From: Aradus depressus
Lineage: Eukaryota > Arthropoda > Insecta > Hemiptera > Aradidae
Reading direction: 5' to 3'
Length of the DNA stretch: 64,000 bases
NCBI GenBank assembly: GCA_963662175.1
Contig: OY759218.1
Location: 22,286,480-22,350,479, forward strand
Shown: positions 21,723 to 32,769 of the stretch, piece after piece
How the letters are laid out: each line of letters begins with the position of its first letter
How positions within the stretch are numbered: position 1 is the stretch's first letter
Notes under the pieces: generated by a model
The model's input: only the letters and a program-made list of their open reading frames with translations
The model's database searches: none
What the model was told of the DNA's origin: nothing
Program-made: the position numbers and the translations under genes

Positions 21723-22210
21723 CTATCAACCTTTATTGAAACTATACCGAAGTCGAAGTTCCAGTCAAGAGTATTTCCTCAGTATTTTACTCGACCCTCC
21801 ATTTCCAAAGTACACTCTACTCCCGGTTTACCGGGCGGGTACCACGGATAAGACAAAAAGCATCCATTTAAATTTACTCTCAAAAGAACATTTTTGACTT
21901 TAAAAATTCTTGACGTCATGAGGAATATTGTGCTAGGTGCTGTCACCTATGTTGAGGGCTATCTGGATGATAGTTATTTAGAAGAAGACGAGCACACTTG
22001 GGAACAAGAAGGAGATTCAGAATGGGAACTTGGGAACTATTTGTGAGGAGGGTGTGCATGTGTGCCAGGCCGTCCACACCCTCCAAGCCCGGGACCGTTC
22101 AAGTCCAGAGAGCCCGGCGATGCCGCCCCAAACCCCCCAGCCCGGCCAATACCGCCCGCCACGCCACCCCAAGGGATCCCCACCCGGACCCCGCACTCAG
22201 CTCTTAGGGA
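21723..22210 (+). other. GC-rich island with short unrecognised frames
   Basis: This is one of few stretches clearly richer in G+C than its surroundings, especially 22050-22200. After a pyrimidine tract and 'ctag' at 21715-21720, a frame reads 'YYQPLLKLYRSRSSSQEYF' and continues to a stop near 21900. A second frame from ATG 21918 to TGA 22044-22046 gives a 42-residue acidic peptide ('EEDEHTWEQEGDSEWELGN'). Pro/Arg-rich frames overlap downstream. None matches a family I know. It could be a decayed retroelement or a gene fragment. Confidence 0.3.
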
Positions 22211-22269
22211 AACGTATGATTTTAATAGTTTTACTTATATACTTATATTGAATCCAAATGATTAAATTA

Positions 22270-22620
22270 TTATGTTATTGATAGATATGAATTGAAATAG
22301 GGATTCAGAAATTTCAGGTTTTTTATTGCCGAGGCCAGAATAAGCTCTATTGAGGTGGGAAACGGAATACAACTGTCTACCAATCGCCTAAACAACAGGT
22401 GACGACCGGAAGAGGTGAGTGAACAGCTCAGGAGTATGTGGTTAGCATCAGCAACTTGGTCCGGGTCGCAATCACACCTCGGGGAAGGGAGGATATTTAT
22501 TTTATAAAGATGGGAAGGCAGTCTATTATGGTTAAACCGAAGCCTTATTAATGTCGTGAAAAAAGACCTTTGTTTATTTGAGGAACCTCCACACCTTAAA
22601 GGTCCATTATGTTTAATCAT
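22270..22620 (-). pseudogene. Non-LTR retrotransposon ORF2 C-terminal fragment
   Basis: The 116-residue minus frame has the typical post-polymerase region: a helical 'LIRLRFNHNRLPSHLYKI' segment (the RLR-GH class), then 'SPRCDCDPDQVADANHILLSC' broken over a Cys-X-Cys...His...Cys knuckle, then a Leu/Phe-rich tail. The frame is intact but lacks polymerase and endonuclease. The coding start overlaps the 'cctccacaccttaaaggtc' phrase that also stands at 8531 kb-equivalent position 8531-8549, so this junction recurs in the family. Confidence 0.75.
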
Positions 22621-23225
22621 TATTTTTCAATTCTTATGTACTAATTTTTTTATTTCCCTTGGTATATTCTTTAATGTATTTTTCTTATTTAATATTTGAA
22701 TTTTTTTTTTACAAATTTCCAGAAAAACATTTATTAAGTATTAAAAAAAATGTATTCCTTTTTTTTTTATTTCTTGGTATTATTATTATTTTGTTGATTT
22801 ATTAATGATTTTTTATTTATTCATTTACATTTTTTTTTATATATTCATTTATATTTGTTATTGTTACATTTTCTTTCTCTTTTCTATATCTCACACATTG
22901 GGACCTGATGAAAGGACGTAAAAACGTCCCGAAATATCGTTGTGATAGAGACACTTCCGGAAGAGTTTTAAAAATGTGTCTACTTATTATTGATGTATTT
23001 ATGACTCATATTATTTTTTTTGTACTCATATATTTTTAAGTATTTATTTATTAATTATTTAAAAAAAAAATTGTATTGTTACTACTAATCATATGAGTGT
23101 CAGACTCAAATAGTTATAAATCTAATTTATACGCTACCTTAATGTACGAGTATACATTTTCATGACGCATCCTATTACCATGTATTGCTTTAACGGAAAT
23201 AAAATTATTATTTGTATTATTTTGG
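22565..23225 (+). mobile_element. Retroelement 3' UTR, second copy of the 8.5-9.05 kb tail
   Basis: Shares with 8.53-9.05 kb, in the same order, 'cctccacaccttaaaggtc', 'cacattgggacctgatga', 'gacacttccg', 'agactcaaatagttataaat' and 'acggaaataaa'. The hammerhead-like block here is at 22905-22935. Confidence 0.75.
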
Positions 23226-23262
23226 ATATAAATAGAAAAAAAAAACAGGTAAATATTATTGA

Positions 23263-23498
23263 GGGCTCCGGTAGCTCAGAGGTAACGTGCTTACCTACTG
23301 AGCTCAAGATCGCGGGTTCGAAACCCAGCCGAGGCCCTTTGTTTTTTTGACCCCTACCCTAGATGAATAAATCTGGGTAAGCAAAATTAAGGATTCCCAC
23401 AATAGAGTCGGGCTCATGTCCACTAGAGCGTCGAAAAAGCGCTCTGTTAATAGGCGATATGAGCTTGTAGTTAGTCCGGACATGAGTCCCAATAACTA
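23263..23498 (+). repeat. tRNA-derived SINE, copy 2 (intact head)
   Basis: The head has an A-box-like 'tagctcagaggtaacgtg' and a B-box 'gggttcgaaaccc' at tRNA-like spacing. The body then shares 'gactcccaca', 'agagtcgggctcatgtcc' and 'taggcgatatgagct' with the other copies. The acceptor halves ('gggctccgg' and 'ccgaggccc') do not form a proper tRNA acceptor stem, so this is a SINE and not a functional tRNA gene. Confidence 0.85.
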
Positions 23499-23663
23499 AT
23501 TTACTAACAATGATCCAATAAATATTATTTAATATTTATTTACTTCTTCCTCTATTCCTTCTAACCTCAACCAAAATGTTTTTCTCAACTAATTTATGAA
23601 CGAGGGTCTCTTTTAAAGGAAAAGCTTTGGCCCACAAAACTAGATCCACCACTCAGGTTAAAT

Positions 23664-24546
23664 CAGGGATGGCCAACCCAAATGGCAAATGCATTATAAT
23701 TCCGCGGGCCGTATATAAAATTATATATCCCCATATTTGACCGACTAAAAAATTTTTTTGGAGTGAAAATTTAAAACAGAATGAATTATTATTAATATTT
23801 TTATTATTATCATATATATAAAGCTGAAAATGTCTGTGCGTTGTACCGCTATAACTCACGAATGGCTTGATGGATTTGATTAATTTTTTTAAAAATTTGT
23901 TTGTCATCGTCTGTGGAAGGTTATAGGCGTATTAGTACCTCAATATCTGGTCCATCCCAGCATCCACCCACGCAATCTTTGTAACTCAAAAACCACTGCA
24001 ATGATTAATGAGGAATCTTTTTGAATAGATAAGTTTTATCTACTGGAAGGTTAAGGTCTATTTTTTAATCAACCCCTGGTCCATCCCAGCATCCACTCAC
24101 GCAATCTTTGTAACTCGAAAACCATTGCAACGATTAATGAGAAATATTTTTGAATAAATTAGTTTTAGCTCCAAAGATAGCGTTACTACAGTTGAAGGAC
24201 TATAAGCCTTATTCCGTATGAATAATTGAAAATTATAACATCATGAATGTACTGTCGAGGAACTGAATAGCCTTATAGGAGATATTGGGAGAAAAGTCAA
24301 AGTTCCCCGGGCAACGCCGGGTATTACTACTAGTTCATACATATAAACATAATGAAATGATCGAATAACATTTAATTTATTTAATTAGTGAGATATTTGT
24401 TTTTCAACTCTTTCACTTAGCTTTTGCAAATCGATCTCAATGCGTGTATTTGCACATGTTTTGTGCAAAAACATATTTTGTAAAATTGTGATGAATCTCG
24501 CGGGCCGTAAAATTATTCAAGGCGGGCCGCGGGTTGGCCACTCCTG
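23664..24546. mobile_element. hAT-type MITE carrying a Helitron
   Basis: The termini 'cagggatggccaacc' and inverted 'ggttggccactcctg' are flanked by the perfect 8-bp duplication 'ggttaaat' (23656-23663 and 24547-24554). CAGGG-type ends with 8-bp duplications define hAT elements. Subterminal 'cgcgggccgta' is repeated near both ends in opposite orientation. There is no transposase. Without the nested Helitron the element is about 360 bp. Confidence 0.9.
23810..24333 (+). mobile_element. Non-autonomous Helitron, 524 bp
   Basis: It starts with TC ('tcatatatataaagctgaa') after an A and ends with a 3' hairpin ('cccgggcaacgccggg') followed by 'tattactactag' and a host T. A TC start, a hairpin near a CTAG end, and insertion between A and T are Helitron hallmarks. 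A 129-bp internal segment beginning 'ctggtccatcccagcatcc' is present twice in tandem (from 23947 and 24076). The copy at 43936-44330 has it once. Confidence 0.9.
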
Positions 24547-24808
24547 GGTTAAATTATGAGAAGGAATCTTAGAATTCAGGGCTGAGAAATATTCATTCCT
24601 TAATAGAACCTTACTGGAATCTCACTCCACTTTTTTCTACCCACGCATTCTTTTCTTCCTGAGAGATGGAAAGTATGGTCCCACTAATCCTCATCCGATA
24701 ATTTCTTCATTCAATCTTTAATTTCTTGTAATTTTATACAATTTAAACTTGAGAGTTTTGCAGAGCGCTTTCTTTATTTGCACGAGGCTGTTTCCTTATA
24801 TATCCCAT

Positions 24809-25408
24809 CAGGGGCGTAGGCAGGGGGGGGGCACCTGCCCCCTCCCTGGCCAGAGCAAAAAACCAAGATGAAAATTAAATAAACTAAAAAAATAGTTTTT
24901 ATTAAAAATGGATTGCTTGCAAGTTACCAATAGGATCTTCAAATTTCCCATGCGTCTGATTCTTAAACCAGCAGCTGTTACATAAATGTACATGTACAAA
25001 ACAAGTCATATTATATTTATTTAAATATACATGAATTCGATCATTTCATTTCCTCGGTCAAAATCGTCATTTATGTTATACTTTATACTCTTAAAGCTGA
25101 TTTTACATGCACAATAAAAATGCAAAGCGCAGCAGCAGCAAATGCACGCTATTGGATGTGAGTCATTTAATTCTAAAAGCACAGAAACCACAGCGTGCAT
25201 TTTTGCTGCTCATGTAAAGTCAACTTAAGTATTACAGTCAGTGGTTACCTCAGGGGGAGCTTCTAGAGGTCCGAGTTTCCCAAATTAATAACAAAAAGTC
25301 TGCAACGCTAACCACGGAAACATCGGGCTGTTCCCCCGGGAGTCTTTACCCCCCCACCCTTGTAGCCTAACTTAGCCCCCCCTCCTCAAAATCCTGGCTA
25401 CGCCCTTG
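24809..25408. mobile_element. hAT-type MITE, copy 1
   Basis: Ends 'caggggcgtaggcagg' and inverted 'cctggctacgcccttg', flanked by the 8-bp duplication 'tatcccat/tatctcat' (one mismatch). A second, oppositely oriented copy is at 52914-53504. Both carry a nested inverted-repeat block. No transposase. Confidence 0.9.
25091..25228. repeat. Inverted-repeat block nested in hAT MITE copy 1
   Basis: Arms begin 'ttaaagctgattttacatg' and end 'catgtaaagtcaacttaa'. The inner parts carry 'gcagcagcagcaaatgcacg' and the inverted 'cgtgcatttttgctgct'. Present at the same place in copy 2, so it predates the spread of this subfamily. Confidence 0.75.
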
Positions 25409-25416
25409 TATCTCAT

Positions 25417-26540
25417 TGATTTTAACATTTTTCATCACCACGAAAATATCCCGGTTAAATCACAACTCGATTGATTCGCTCTCGGAAAATAGGGAGTATA
25501 GTGTAAAAAGATTTTCGAAGGACCATATTTACGGGAACCTACCTATTGAGCTGAAAAAAAAAAATGACATTCTTACAATTTTTTGCCCTCCTCATGATGT
25601 ATTTGGATTTTTTTTTATAATCATTTTATATCGGTATATTTGTCGATCATATGTTAATGTTTGGTATGAATATCTTAAAAAAAAAATTGTTCAAAAATAT
25701 AGTATATAGTATATAGTGTCCTTTGCGCCGAAATGTCATAAACCCGGTTTGGAACTGTCAAAGAGCGCGGGTCTTCTCACGTCATTTACCAGTTCAAAAT
25801 GTACAAAATATCTCACATTCCAATCAATACGATAAATAAAAATCAATACACAGTTGAATACAGTTCAAAATACGTCTAACGGCATTTTACGAAATGTCTA
25901 CAACTTATTGAGCTAGTCCTAATTCGACATTTATTACAATTCTAGTTTACAAATATAATAAATAAATATAACGCTTATATTCATAACTATTAACATTTTC
26001 GTAAGTCTCAGATTATCAGCACTATACATAGGTAACAAGATAAAATCTCTGGCTATACGTATATCTGTATACATGTTTTATAAATATACATTGAAATAAA
26101 AAATGTTTCATGTATAAACTTATATCTTATTTTTAATGCGGAGTATGTATTAAGATATCACCAATCAGCCAAATAAATATTTGAAAGTTAAAGAATGTCA
26201 CGAGAAACTTGAGGATAAAATTATTTTTAACACTATTTTGAATTTAAGATATACATAACACAAAAATAACCAATTGTACAATCTTTGGCGTAAATCAAAT
26301 TATGAAAACATTCAAAAAATCTATTAAAAAATGTTAACGTTATTTAAATTTACTATTTCACAGCTTCAACAAATTGGTGATCTTAAATTAATGAAGTAAT
26401 TAAAATGTTATCAATATAGTTCATATTTTGACATCACGAAAATAGTCTTCCTTTATGTACAATACATATAATCCCATATACACATCTGTTACATTTATTC
26501 ACATCTATTTTTTTTTTTTTGACATATATTCATATTTTGC
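25417..26540. other. AT-rich spacer
   Basis: A 97-codon + frame (25416-25709) and short repeats are visible. No known domain or element is recognised. Confidence 0.5.
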
Positions 26541-26543
26541 ATA

Positions 26544-27125
26544 TTATCATTTTCTCATATAATAATTTTTCATGTATTCATAAATTATTACTGCAGTTTA
26601 ATTTTTTTAATACACTGTCAATCGGTTAAATACATCTGCAAAGATATTGAAGCATTTCTAATACAGTCACAATATTATATAAAGGGTGTTGCACAATAAC
26701 TCCGCTCTGACTTTGTGTAAATCCATGTTATTTCTTCCCTAGTAATATATTTTAATATAGAAGCTGAATTCAGCTCAAATTATTGTAATAAATAATTTAT
26801 GAAATTATCATTTTCTCATATAATAATTGTTCTTATATTTATAAATTATTACTGCAGTTTAATTTTTTTAATATACTGTCAATCCGTTAAATACATCAGC
26901 AAAGATATTGAAGCATTTCTAGTAGTCACAATATTATATACTCGTACAGGGTGTTGCACATGAGGTGTGTAATCACAATAACTCCGCTCTGACTTTGTGT
27001 AAATCCATGTTATTTCTTTCCTAGTAATATATTTTAATATAGAAGCTGAATTCAGCTCAAATTATTGTAATAAATCATTTATGAAATTATCATTTTCTCA
27101 TATAATAATTGTTCTTATATTGTAA
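26544..27125. repeat. Tandem duplication of ~270 bp, 2.1 copies
   Basis: 'tatcattttctcatataata' starts copies at 26544, 26807 and 27088. The first two run through 'attactgcagtttaattttt', 'agggtgttgcaca' and 'tccgctctgactttgtgtaa'. The unit lengths are 263 and 281 bp; the second carries about 20 extra bases around 'catgaggtgtgtaa'. Confidence 0.85.
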
Positions 27126-27130
27126 TAAAT

Positions 27131-27350
27131 AATTTATGGGTTTCCAGATTTACTTTGGGAAGCTCCATTCTAGGAATAGATAATTAAAATACACAATTTG
27201 TTAGTCAAACTTCACTATATTCTTAAATACTCTACTAGTTTCGCCGTGTTAAGGCATTATCATTTAGTGAAATTTGACAAACAAATTGTGTATTTTAATT
27301 ATCAATTCCTAGAAATGAGTTTCACAAAGTAAATCTGGAAACCATAAATT
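27131..27350. repeat. Large foldback, ~85-bp arms
   Basis: The left arm (27131-27216) and right arm (27265-27350) are near-complementary, with phrases 'tttccagatttacttt', 'ataattaaaatacacaattt' and 'tgacaaacaaattgtg'. The loop (27217-27264) contains, on the minus strand, 'gataatgccttaacacggcg' followed by 'aaac', which resembles the CTGANGA...GAAAC-like tails elsewhere. Confidence 0.85.
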
Positions 27351-27351
27351 A

Positions 27352-29370
27352 TCACTATTTCGTATTTGAATTACTTCATTATAATGAAAACGACTTTTAT
27401 GAAGAATTGTATACAACTTCTTTTGATTGTACAGAATACAAATTTATTGCAAAACAAATTAAAAATTTTATTTAAACATAATGATTAATTTAATTGTAAA
27501 AAAAACTAAGAATGGAATGAAAAAATTAAAAAAAATTGCTGTTTATATAACTTTTAAGTTACAAATTGTGTTTTAATGATGGGTATTGTCTCCATTTACA
27601 TTAAAGACAGATTGGTAGGATCAAAGTATGCTGAGGGTGAGGTGACGTACATATATCTTGAGCACCCTTTTCCTTTTTTCCACCAGGGATTGTTCGAGCT
27701 CTTAGGGCACTGTCCCTTGTCTAACTCAGTAAATTACCTGAAGAAGATTCACTACAGCTATTACCATGCTACGATTTTGTCAACCTGTCTTAAATTCAAA
27801 TGGCAGGCGATACGCGTTGTAAGATAAAAATTAAATAAACAGACATTTTCTTAAATTTATCAATTCCATTTTTAGTATTTTTTTCAATCAAATTAGTCAT
27901 GCTATTTAAATAAAAGTTTTAATTTCAAGAAAAGTTATAAATACTTCATAAAAGTCCTTTTCATTATTATGGTAATTCAAATATGAAATAGTGACTACTT
28001 AATTTCATTGATATTAAAATATCAATTTTAATATCAATGAAACCATACATTTATTACATTAGCAGTTATGCGGGGTATGAGTACACATTGAAGTAAACAT
28101 ATCGTACAATCATACACTATTCTCGACATGTGAGACAACCTGTACGTAAGTCGGTACATTCATAAAAGCATGACAACGGATTTTACGTTATGTTTAAATT
28201 ATTAATATATTTGTTTTAAATAATGAGATATAATTATTGAAATGAAAATCAAAAATAACCATTAGTAATAATTTAGTTATTTGGTTTTCAACATATTTTA
28301 CGAAAAGATGAACATTCATGATCGAAGGAAGGACATAATTTTAAAATTAATTAATATTTTAGTAAGTGTATGCATTTTGTGTTAAAAGACGCGTCGATTC
28401 GAGACATTGTGGGACGATTGCTTCCGTAGTCATCAAATGTCTGTATATCATCAAAATATTGTCGTTGATCGCGAAAATCCTCAAATGCGACACAAATCTA
28501 CTTTTAACGAATAACATTCTAAATAAAGATTGTACTAATCTGGAGGAAGGGTAAAAAATACTTTTCGTGGAAATTTGACACGTAGGAGATACTTTACAGG
28601 AGAAAAAATGTATACAATTTTTTTTTATTTCGCCTTGAAATAGCCACTATCCAATAAAACGGTTTCTCCCGATATGCAACACGCAGTGCCCAGAGCGTCG
28701 TAATTTTAGGGCGGCATTATTCCAAAATAAAATAATTTCTGGACGAAAGATTTTAATTGAAAAAAATTCAGGAAGAATAAATATTTATTAATTATATTCA
28801 AGAAGGGCGTTTTTGCATAATTCTTGCTTCGATTGCATTTTTTTTCTATTTACCTTATGCTCTTTGAATTTCAAAAATTAGATGCAATTGTAGAGATATT
28901 ATCAATCTTTACAACCAAAATATCAGATGATATCATAAGATTCAGGTCTAATATTTATTCTATTTATTTCATGATAGGTACAAAAAATATAGTCAACATT
29001 AAACGCTTAAAACATGTACTCCATCTCGAAAACAAATCGTGCTCCACAGTTTTGATCAAACTTAAATATTTATCTCTAATTTAAATAAATTATAGTAAAT
29101 ATTGCAATTTATTTTGTTTTTAATATTTTCTCCTAATGAAATATACTCTGCAATTATTGATTAAATTTTACGACAATATTTTAAATATGCCTCTAGTATC
29201 ATTCCATAGGAAAAAGGAAAGTTACCATCAATATCTCTCAAAATAATAGTGTAGGTTTTTTGTAAAAAAGATTTCTTTGATCGGACCAACTGTTTTAGAA
29301 AAAAGTGGCTTTTCAATTACTGGTTGGAGTTAGCGAGCAGATTTCACCATACAAAAGAGCGGCTGAAACT
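27352..29370. other. AT-rich stretch, no supported gene
   Basis: Includes open frames of 60-86 codons (27576, 28366, 28824). None shows a domain or splice context I can support. A perfect palindrome lies at 28004-28041. Confidence 0.5.
28004..28041. repeat. Perfect 17-bp palindrome hairpin
   Basis: Arms 'ttcattgatattaaaat' and 'attttaatatcaatgaa' are exact reverse complements around the four-base loop 'atca'. Confidence 0.9.
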
Positions 29371-29376
29371 ATGTAA

Positions 29377-29931
29377 GGCTACGGTTACTGTGCATGCGAA
29401 TTCGGACGAGTACGTCCGAAATCCTCGTCAGAACAAGGCGGTTACATTGTGCGCGTTTTCTGATATTCTGATAGTCATTACGTTTCTGCCGCCCAGCAAA
29501 GATGGACGAACTTGATGAATTTAATTTTTTTGAAAGTCCTTTAATGAAGTTATTGTTGTTAATTGGTGGAAAAACAGAGCATATCAACCAGTTATTTTTT
29601 AGTAGAGAACAAAGGAGAGTTCAAAATGTTATTTCAAGAATTGTGGGACCAACCGGTACACAAGACAAAAGACATCAATTTATCGTTATCCATGGTGAAA
29701 TAACCAAATCACATAAAATTCAACGCACGAAAACACCCAAATCAGACGCATATCGCACGAAAAAATCAGACTTGTATGAACGCTCAACTGGTTCTGACGA
29801 CGTCGTGCATGTTCTGACGTGTTCGTCGCTGCCAGTGTAAACACTCTCATTGGAAAACAGGCGTTTGTTTGTTCGGACGAATTCGTCAGAACACATTTTC
29901 GTCAGAACTCGCATCCATAGTAACCGTAGGG
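29377..29931. mobile_element. PIF/Harbinger-like MITE, 555 bp
   Basis: The ends 'ggctacggttactgtgcatg' and the inverted 'catccatagtaaccgtaggg' match. TAA lies directly outside each end (29374-29376 and 29932-29934), the 3-bp duplication typical of PIF/Harbinger. Subterminal 'cggacga' and 'cgtcagaac' motifs recur near both ends. An internal 112-codon + frame (29502-29840) is Lys/Arg-rich and unrecognised, and may descend from the autonomous parent. Confidence 0.85.
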
Positions 29932-29934
29932 TAA

Positions 29935-30886
29935 GTCAGACTATCGAAACATGCAGCTGAGGGGCGGGGTGAGCGGTAGCCAATCTGAGGGCTATATTGC
30001 TATCCTCACTTCATATCATTTCTGATTCTTGAGCAGTTCATTAGTTGCTTGCTTATGCTTTTATTTCATAACAATATAGAAGAAAGGATGGAAGAGTCAA
30101 GAAGGGAGTGCAACTCTTGACAACGCTGCACCCCTTCTACCTAAACCTCAGCTGACATGTTTCTTTAGCTCAACTTACAATTGATTTTTGACTCAAATGA
30201 GGTTTTTCATGAACAGCAACAGTTATGTATGCAATTTTTGGATTTTTTTTTCTTCACTAAAAAAATACAGGGTCGTTTAGTCCACAAGCTCTCCAGACTG
30301 TTCCATTGTAGGAAATCACATGTTTTGGGTGGATACTTACATGTGAGGAGATGTCAGGTGTGAGTGGGCTGTGAGGTTAGTGACTCTTGGGAGAAAGCTC
30401 GGCTCTGCGAGGAAGGTTCCTAGTCACTGGAGCTGTTCCTCTCTCCAGTGGTGGTTAGCTGTATAACAGAAAGTAGGTGTAGTCTGGGAGGTGAAACTAT
30501 ATAGGGGATCTTATTGTTAGTCAAAAGAAAGTGCGCAGATCCTAAGCTCTTATTTTCGTGCATGTTGTTCTCCTTCCTCCTTCCTGAGCAAACAACAATC
30601 AGGAAACAACTTATAGGAAGAAATGCACTGATTTTAAAACGTTTACTAGGAAATACATCGTTCTTTCAAATATTGTCCATTCCACAAAAAAAGTAAACAT
30701 AAGCTACCGACATCGTCAAGTTTAATTATAAACCAAGACAAGTTTGCTGATTGCGAATAATTGCTTGTTCTGAAATATTTTTTTGTTGCTGTTATTAAGA
30801 AAGGGGGAGAAAAAAAGGGAAGAAAATATTTCAGAACAACCAAATTCCTAACTAAATACATGGGGATATTCTAGTTGAAAGTCTTA
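29935..30886. other. Mixed spacer with a possible inverted retroelement tail
   Basis: At 30668-30690 the minus strand reads 'tttttgtggaatggacaata', the tail phrase seen at 41.02 and 42.83 kb. Otherwise nothing is recognised. Confidence 0.4.
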
Positions 30887-31627
30887 GGCCCCATTCAGAG
30901 GAGTGACTTTTGTCACGGTGACTTTTCTGAAATCGCCGTGACATTTGAGGTATTCACACGGTGAGGCGACTGTCACGGTGACTTTAAAGAAAATCTTGAG
31001 ACCAGTCTAAAAATGGATGTCGTCGAGGTTGCAGCTATTTGTGCTCTGGTTATAAGAAATCGTAAAAAGAATAGAAAAAAAAAATATTGGGTCCATCCAA
31101 TTTTATATTTTGTACGAGAAATTGAAGGGATATCCCAATAATTTTTTTGGATATTATGGAATGAGTTTGGAAAGCTTTGCCAGTTTGCTGAATCTGTTGA
31201 CCCCTGCGATATGTCTTTAAGATACAAACATGCGACAGTCTATTCCACCCCAAAAACGACTTGCTGTTACATTGAGGTAAATAGTTAAAAAAAAAAAAAA
31301 TTAATGAAAGAAACTTATTTTTATTAGAACGATGTTAAAAAATGTATGCTACATTAATAAGGGATAATAAGTTTTTTTCCAAACAACAGAAAACAATATA
31401 ACCAAAACGATTACAACCTTCCTTGGCGACAACTGTCACTTTGCATGTGAATAGGGCGGGAGTGACTTTTTTGTTACGTCAAGTCACCTGCTCAAGGTGA
31501 CTTGTCAGCAGAAAAAAGTCACTCGACTGTCACGTCGCCTCGTGTGTACACCACCATTAGGCTTCAATACTCAAGGTGGAGAGTGACAAAATGTTGCGTG
31601 ACAAATGTCACTCGTCTGAATGGGGCC
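30887..31627. mobile_element. PIF/Harbinger-like element, 741 bp
   Basis: The ends 'ggccccattcagaggagtga' and inverted 'tcactcgtctgaatggggcc' match over more than 18 bases. Subterminal 'gtcacggtgac' and 'gtgacttgtc' blocks repeat. The outer trinucleotides are TTA and TTC, so the 3-bp duplication has one mismatch. It encodes a transposase remnant at 31013-31275 and directly abuts the Tc1 pseudogene at its right edge. Confidence 0.85.
31013..31275 (+). pseudogene. Harbinger transposase N-terminal remnant
   Basis: The frame from ATG 31013 to TAA 31139-31141 reads 'VIRNRKKNRKKKYWVHPILY' and continues 'FVREIEG'. This matches the basic 'RRRRWWVHP' opening of HARBI1-type nucleases. After a frame change the next segment ('FGKLCQFAESVDPCDM' and 'LRYKHATVYSTPK') fits the following 'F-LL-V-P' and 'YR-AI-ERLAV' region. 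The catalytic domain is absent. The assignment is from pattern memory, without a search. Confidence 0.6.
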
Positions 31628-31644
31628 TTCCTTACCGGATGTAC

Positions 31645-32610
31645 ATGGTCCAAAGAAGGGAGTTAAGTGAAGAGGAAGCAATCTGGGCTGTGGTTCTGAT
31701 TGAGAAGGGGTTCAGCCAGAGGGAAATCGCAAATCGGCACCAACGGTCACAATCCGTGGTGTCAAGAGTGGTGAGCCATCAGGAGACGGGCAGTTACTTC
31801 CGCAGAAGAGGGCAACTGTCGAGAGGAATGACCGCATTTTGCAGTTATACGTGCTTTGGGATCGGCAGTCTACCGGCCTTTACTTGAATCCCCTCTTAGA
31901 AACCTTCAGAAACGTCAGACTTTCTGAACGTACAGTCAGAAGAAGACTTAATGAGTACGGATTGACATCTCATCCCCCAGTCATTGGACCCCTGCTCACC
32001 AGAGAACACCATGTCCAGAGGTTGAGATTCACCCAGGAACATCTGAATTGGACTACTGATGATTGGGGGTGAGATTATTCTCAGATGAGTCCAGATTCTA
32101 CCTAAGGTCTCCAGATAGATGTGAACGAGAGTTAAGGAGCCCGGGCGAGAGGTTTACTCCCTGAAATGTTTCACTCCGAATCAATTTTGGCGGAGGAGTT
32201 CTTTGATGGTGTGGGGAGGCGTAAATTTATACGCCTCTACCGAGTTAGTAGTCATTGGTCATGGCAGCAGATAAATCCTTGAACCTAATGTGATGCCCTT
32301 CGCTCCGTTTGTCGGTGCTCAATTTCTTTTGATGCACGACAATGCTGTGGTTCAACAGTACCTTCGTGAAGTTCAAATTGTGGCCATGGACTGGCCCGCA
32401 AGAAGTTCAGACATGAACCCCATAAAACATGTCTGGGACAGGCTTGCAAGACTCGTCAGAACTCGACAGCCACAAAATTTAGAGGATTTGCGGAACTTCT
32501 TGCTCAAGAGTGAAAAAACATACCGGAAGAAGTAATTCAAAATTCAATCAGGGGAATGCCCAGAAGAATAGATGCGGTCATTGAAGCTAGAAGAGAGAAC
32601 GCCAATTACT
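31645..32610 (+). pseudogene. Dead Tc1-like transposase
   Basis: From Met 31645, 'VQRRELSEEEAIWAVVLIEK' and 'GFSQREIANRHQRSQSVVS' form the first helix-turn-helix. A second frame gives 'LSERTVRRRLNEYGLTS' and 'RLRFTQEHLNWTTDDWG'. The first catalytic Asp is in 'FSDESRFYLRS' after a frameshift near 32070. The C-terminal frame has 'LMHDNA' and 'MDWPARSSDMNPIKHVWD'. The catalytic Glu is Lys (NPIK), and only 28 residues separate Asp from that site instead of 34, so a deletion removed about six. There are at least three frameshifts. The open frame begins upstream inside the Harbinger element (31576), giving a chance fusion. Confidence 0.88.
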
Positions 32611-32769
32611 AAATTTTTTTCGAAATTTCATATGTTTTAATGAAATTTTTCTTTGTTATTTTTTCTGTTTAACTTTTTCCATATTTCAAAAAATAAAGAA
32701 TTTTACTTTTCCTGTTAATTTTTAATTTTTTTAATTAATGCCACAAATAATAATATCTTCATATCCTTT

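Noticed and set aside
23263..23337. Possible tRNA gene
   Set aside because: A and B boxes are present but the acceptor arm does not pair properly, and the body and tail recur at 13.0 and 55.2 kb, so it is a SINE head.
27576..27827. 83-codon frame
   Set aside because: Aromatic-rich, no domain recognised, and contains 'cctgaagaagattcac', which resembles retroelement tail sequence; not supported as a gene.
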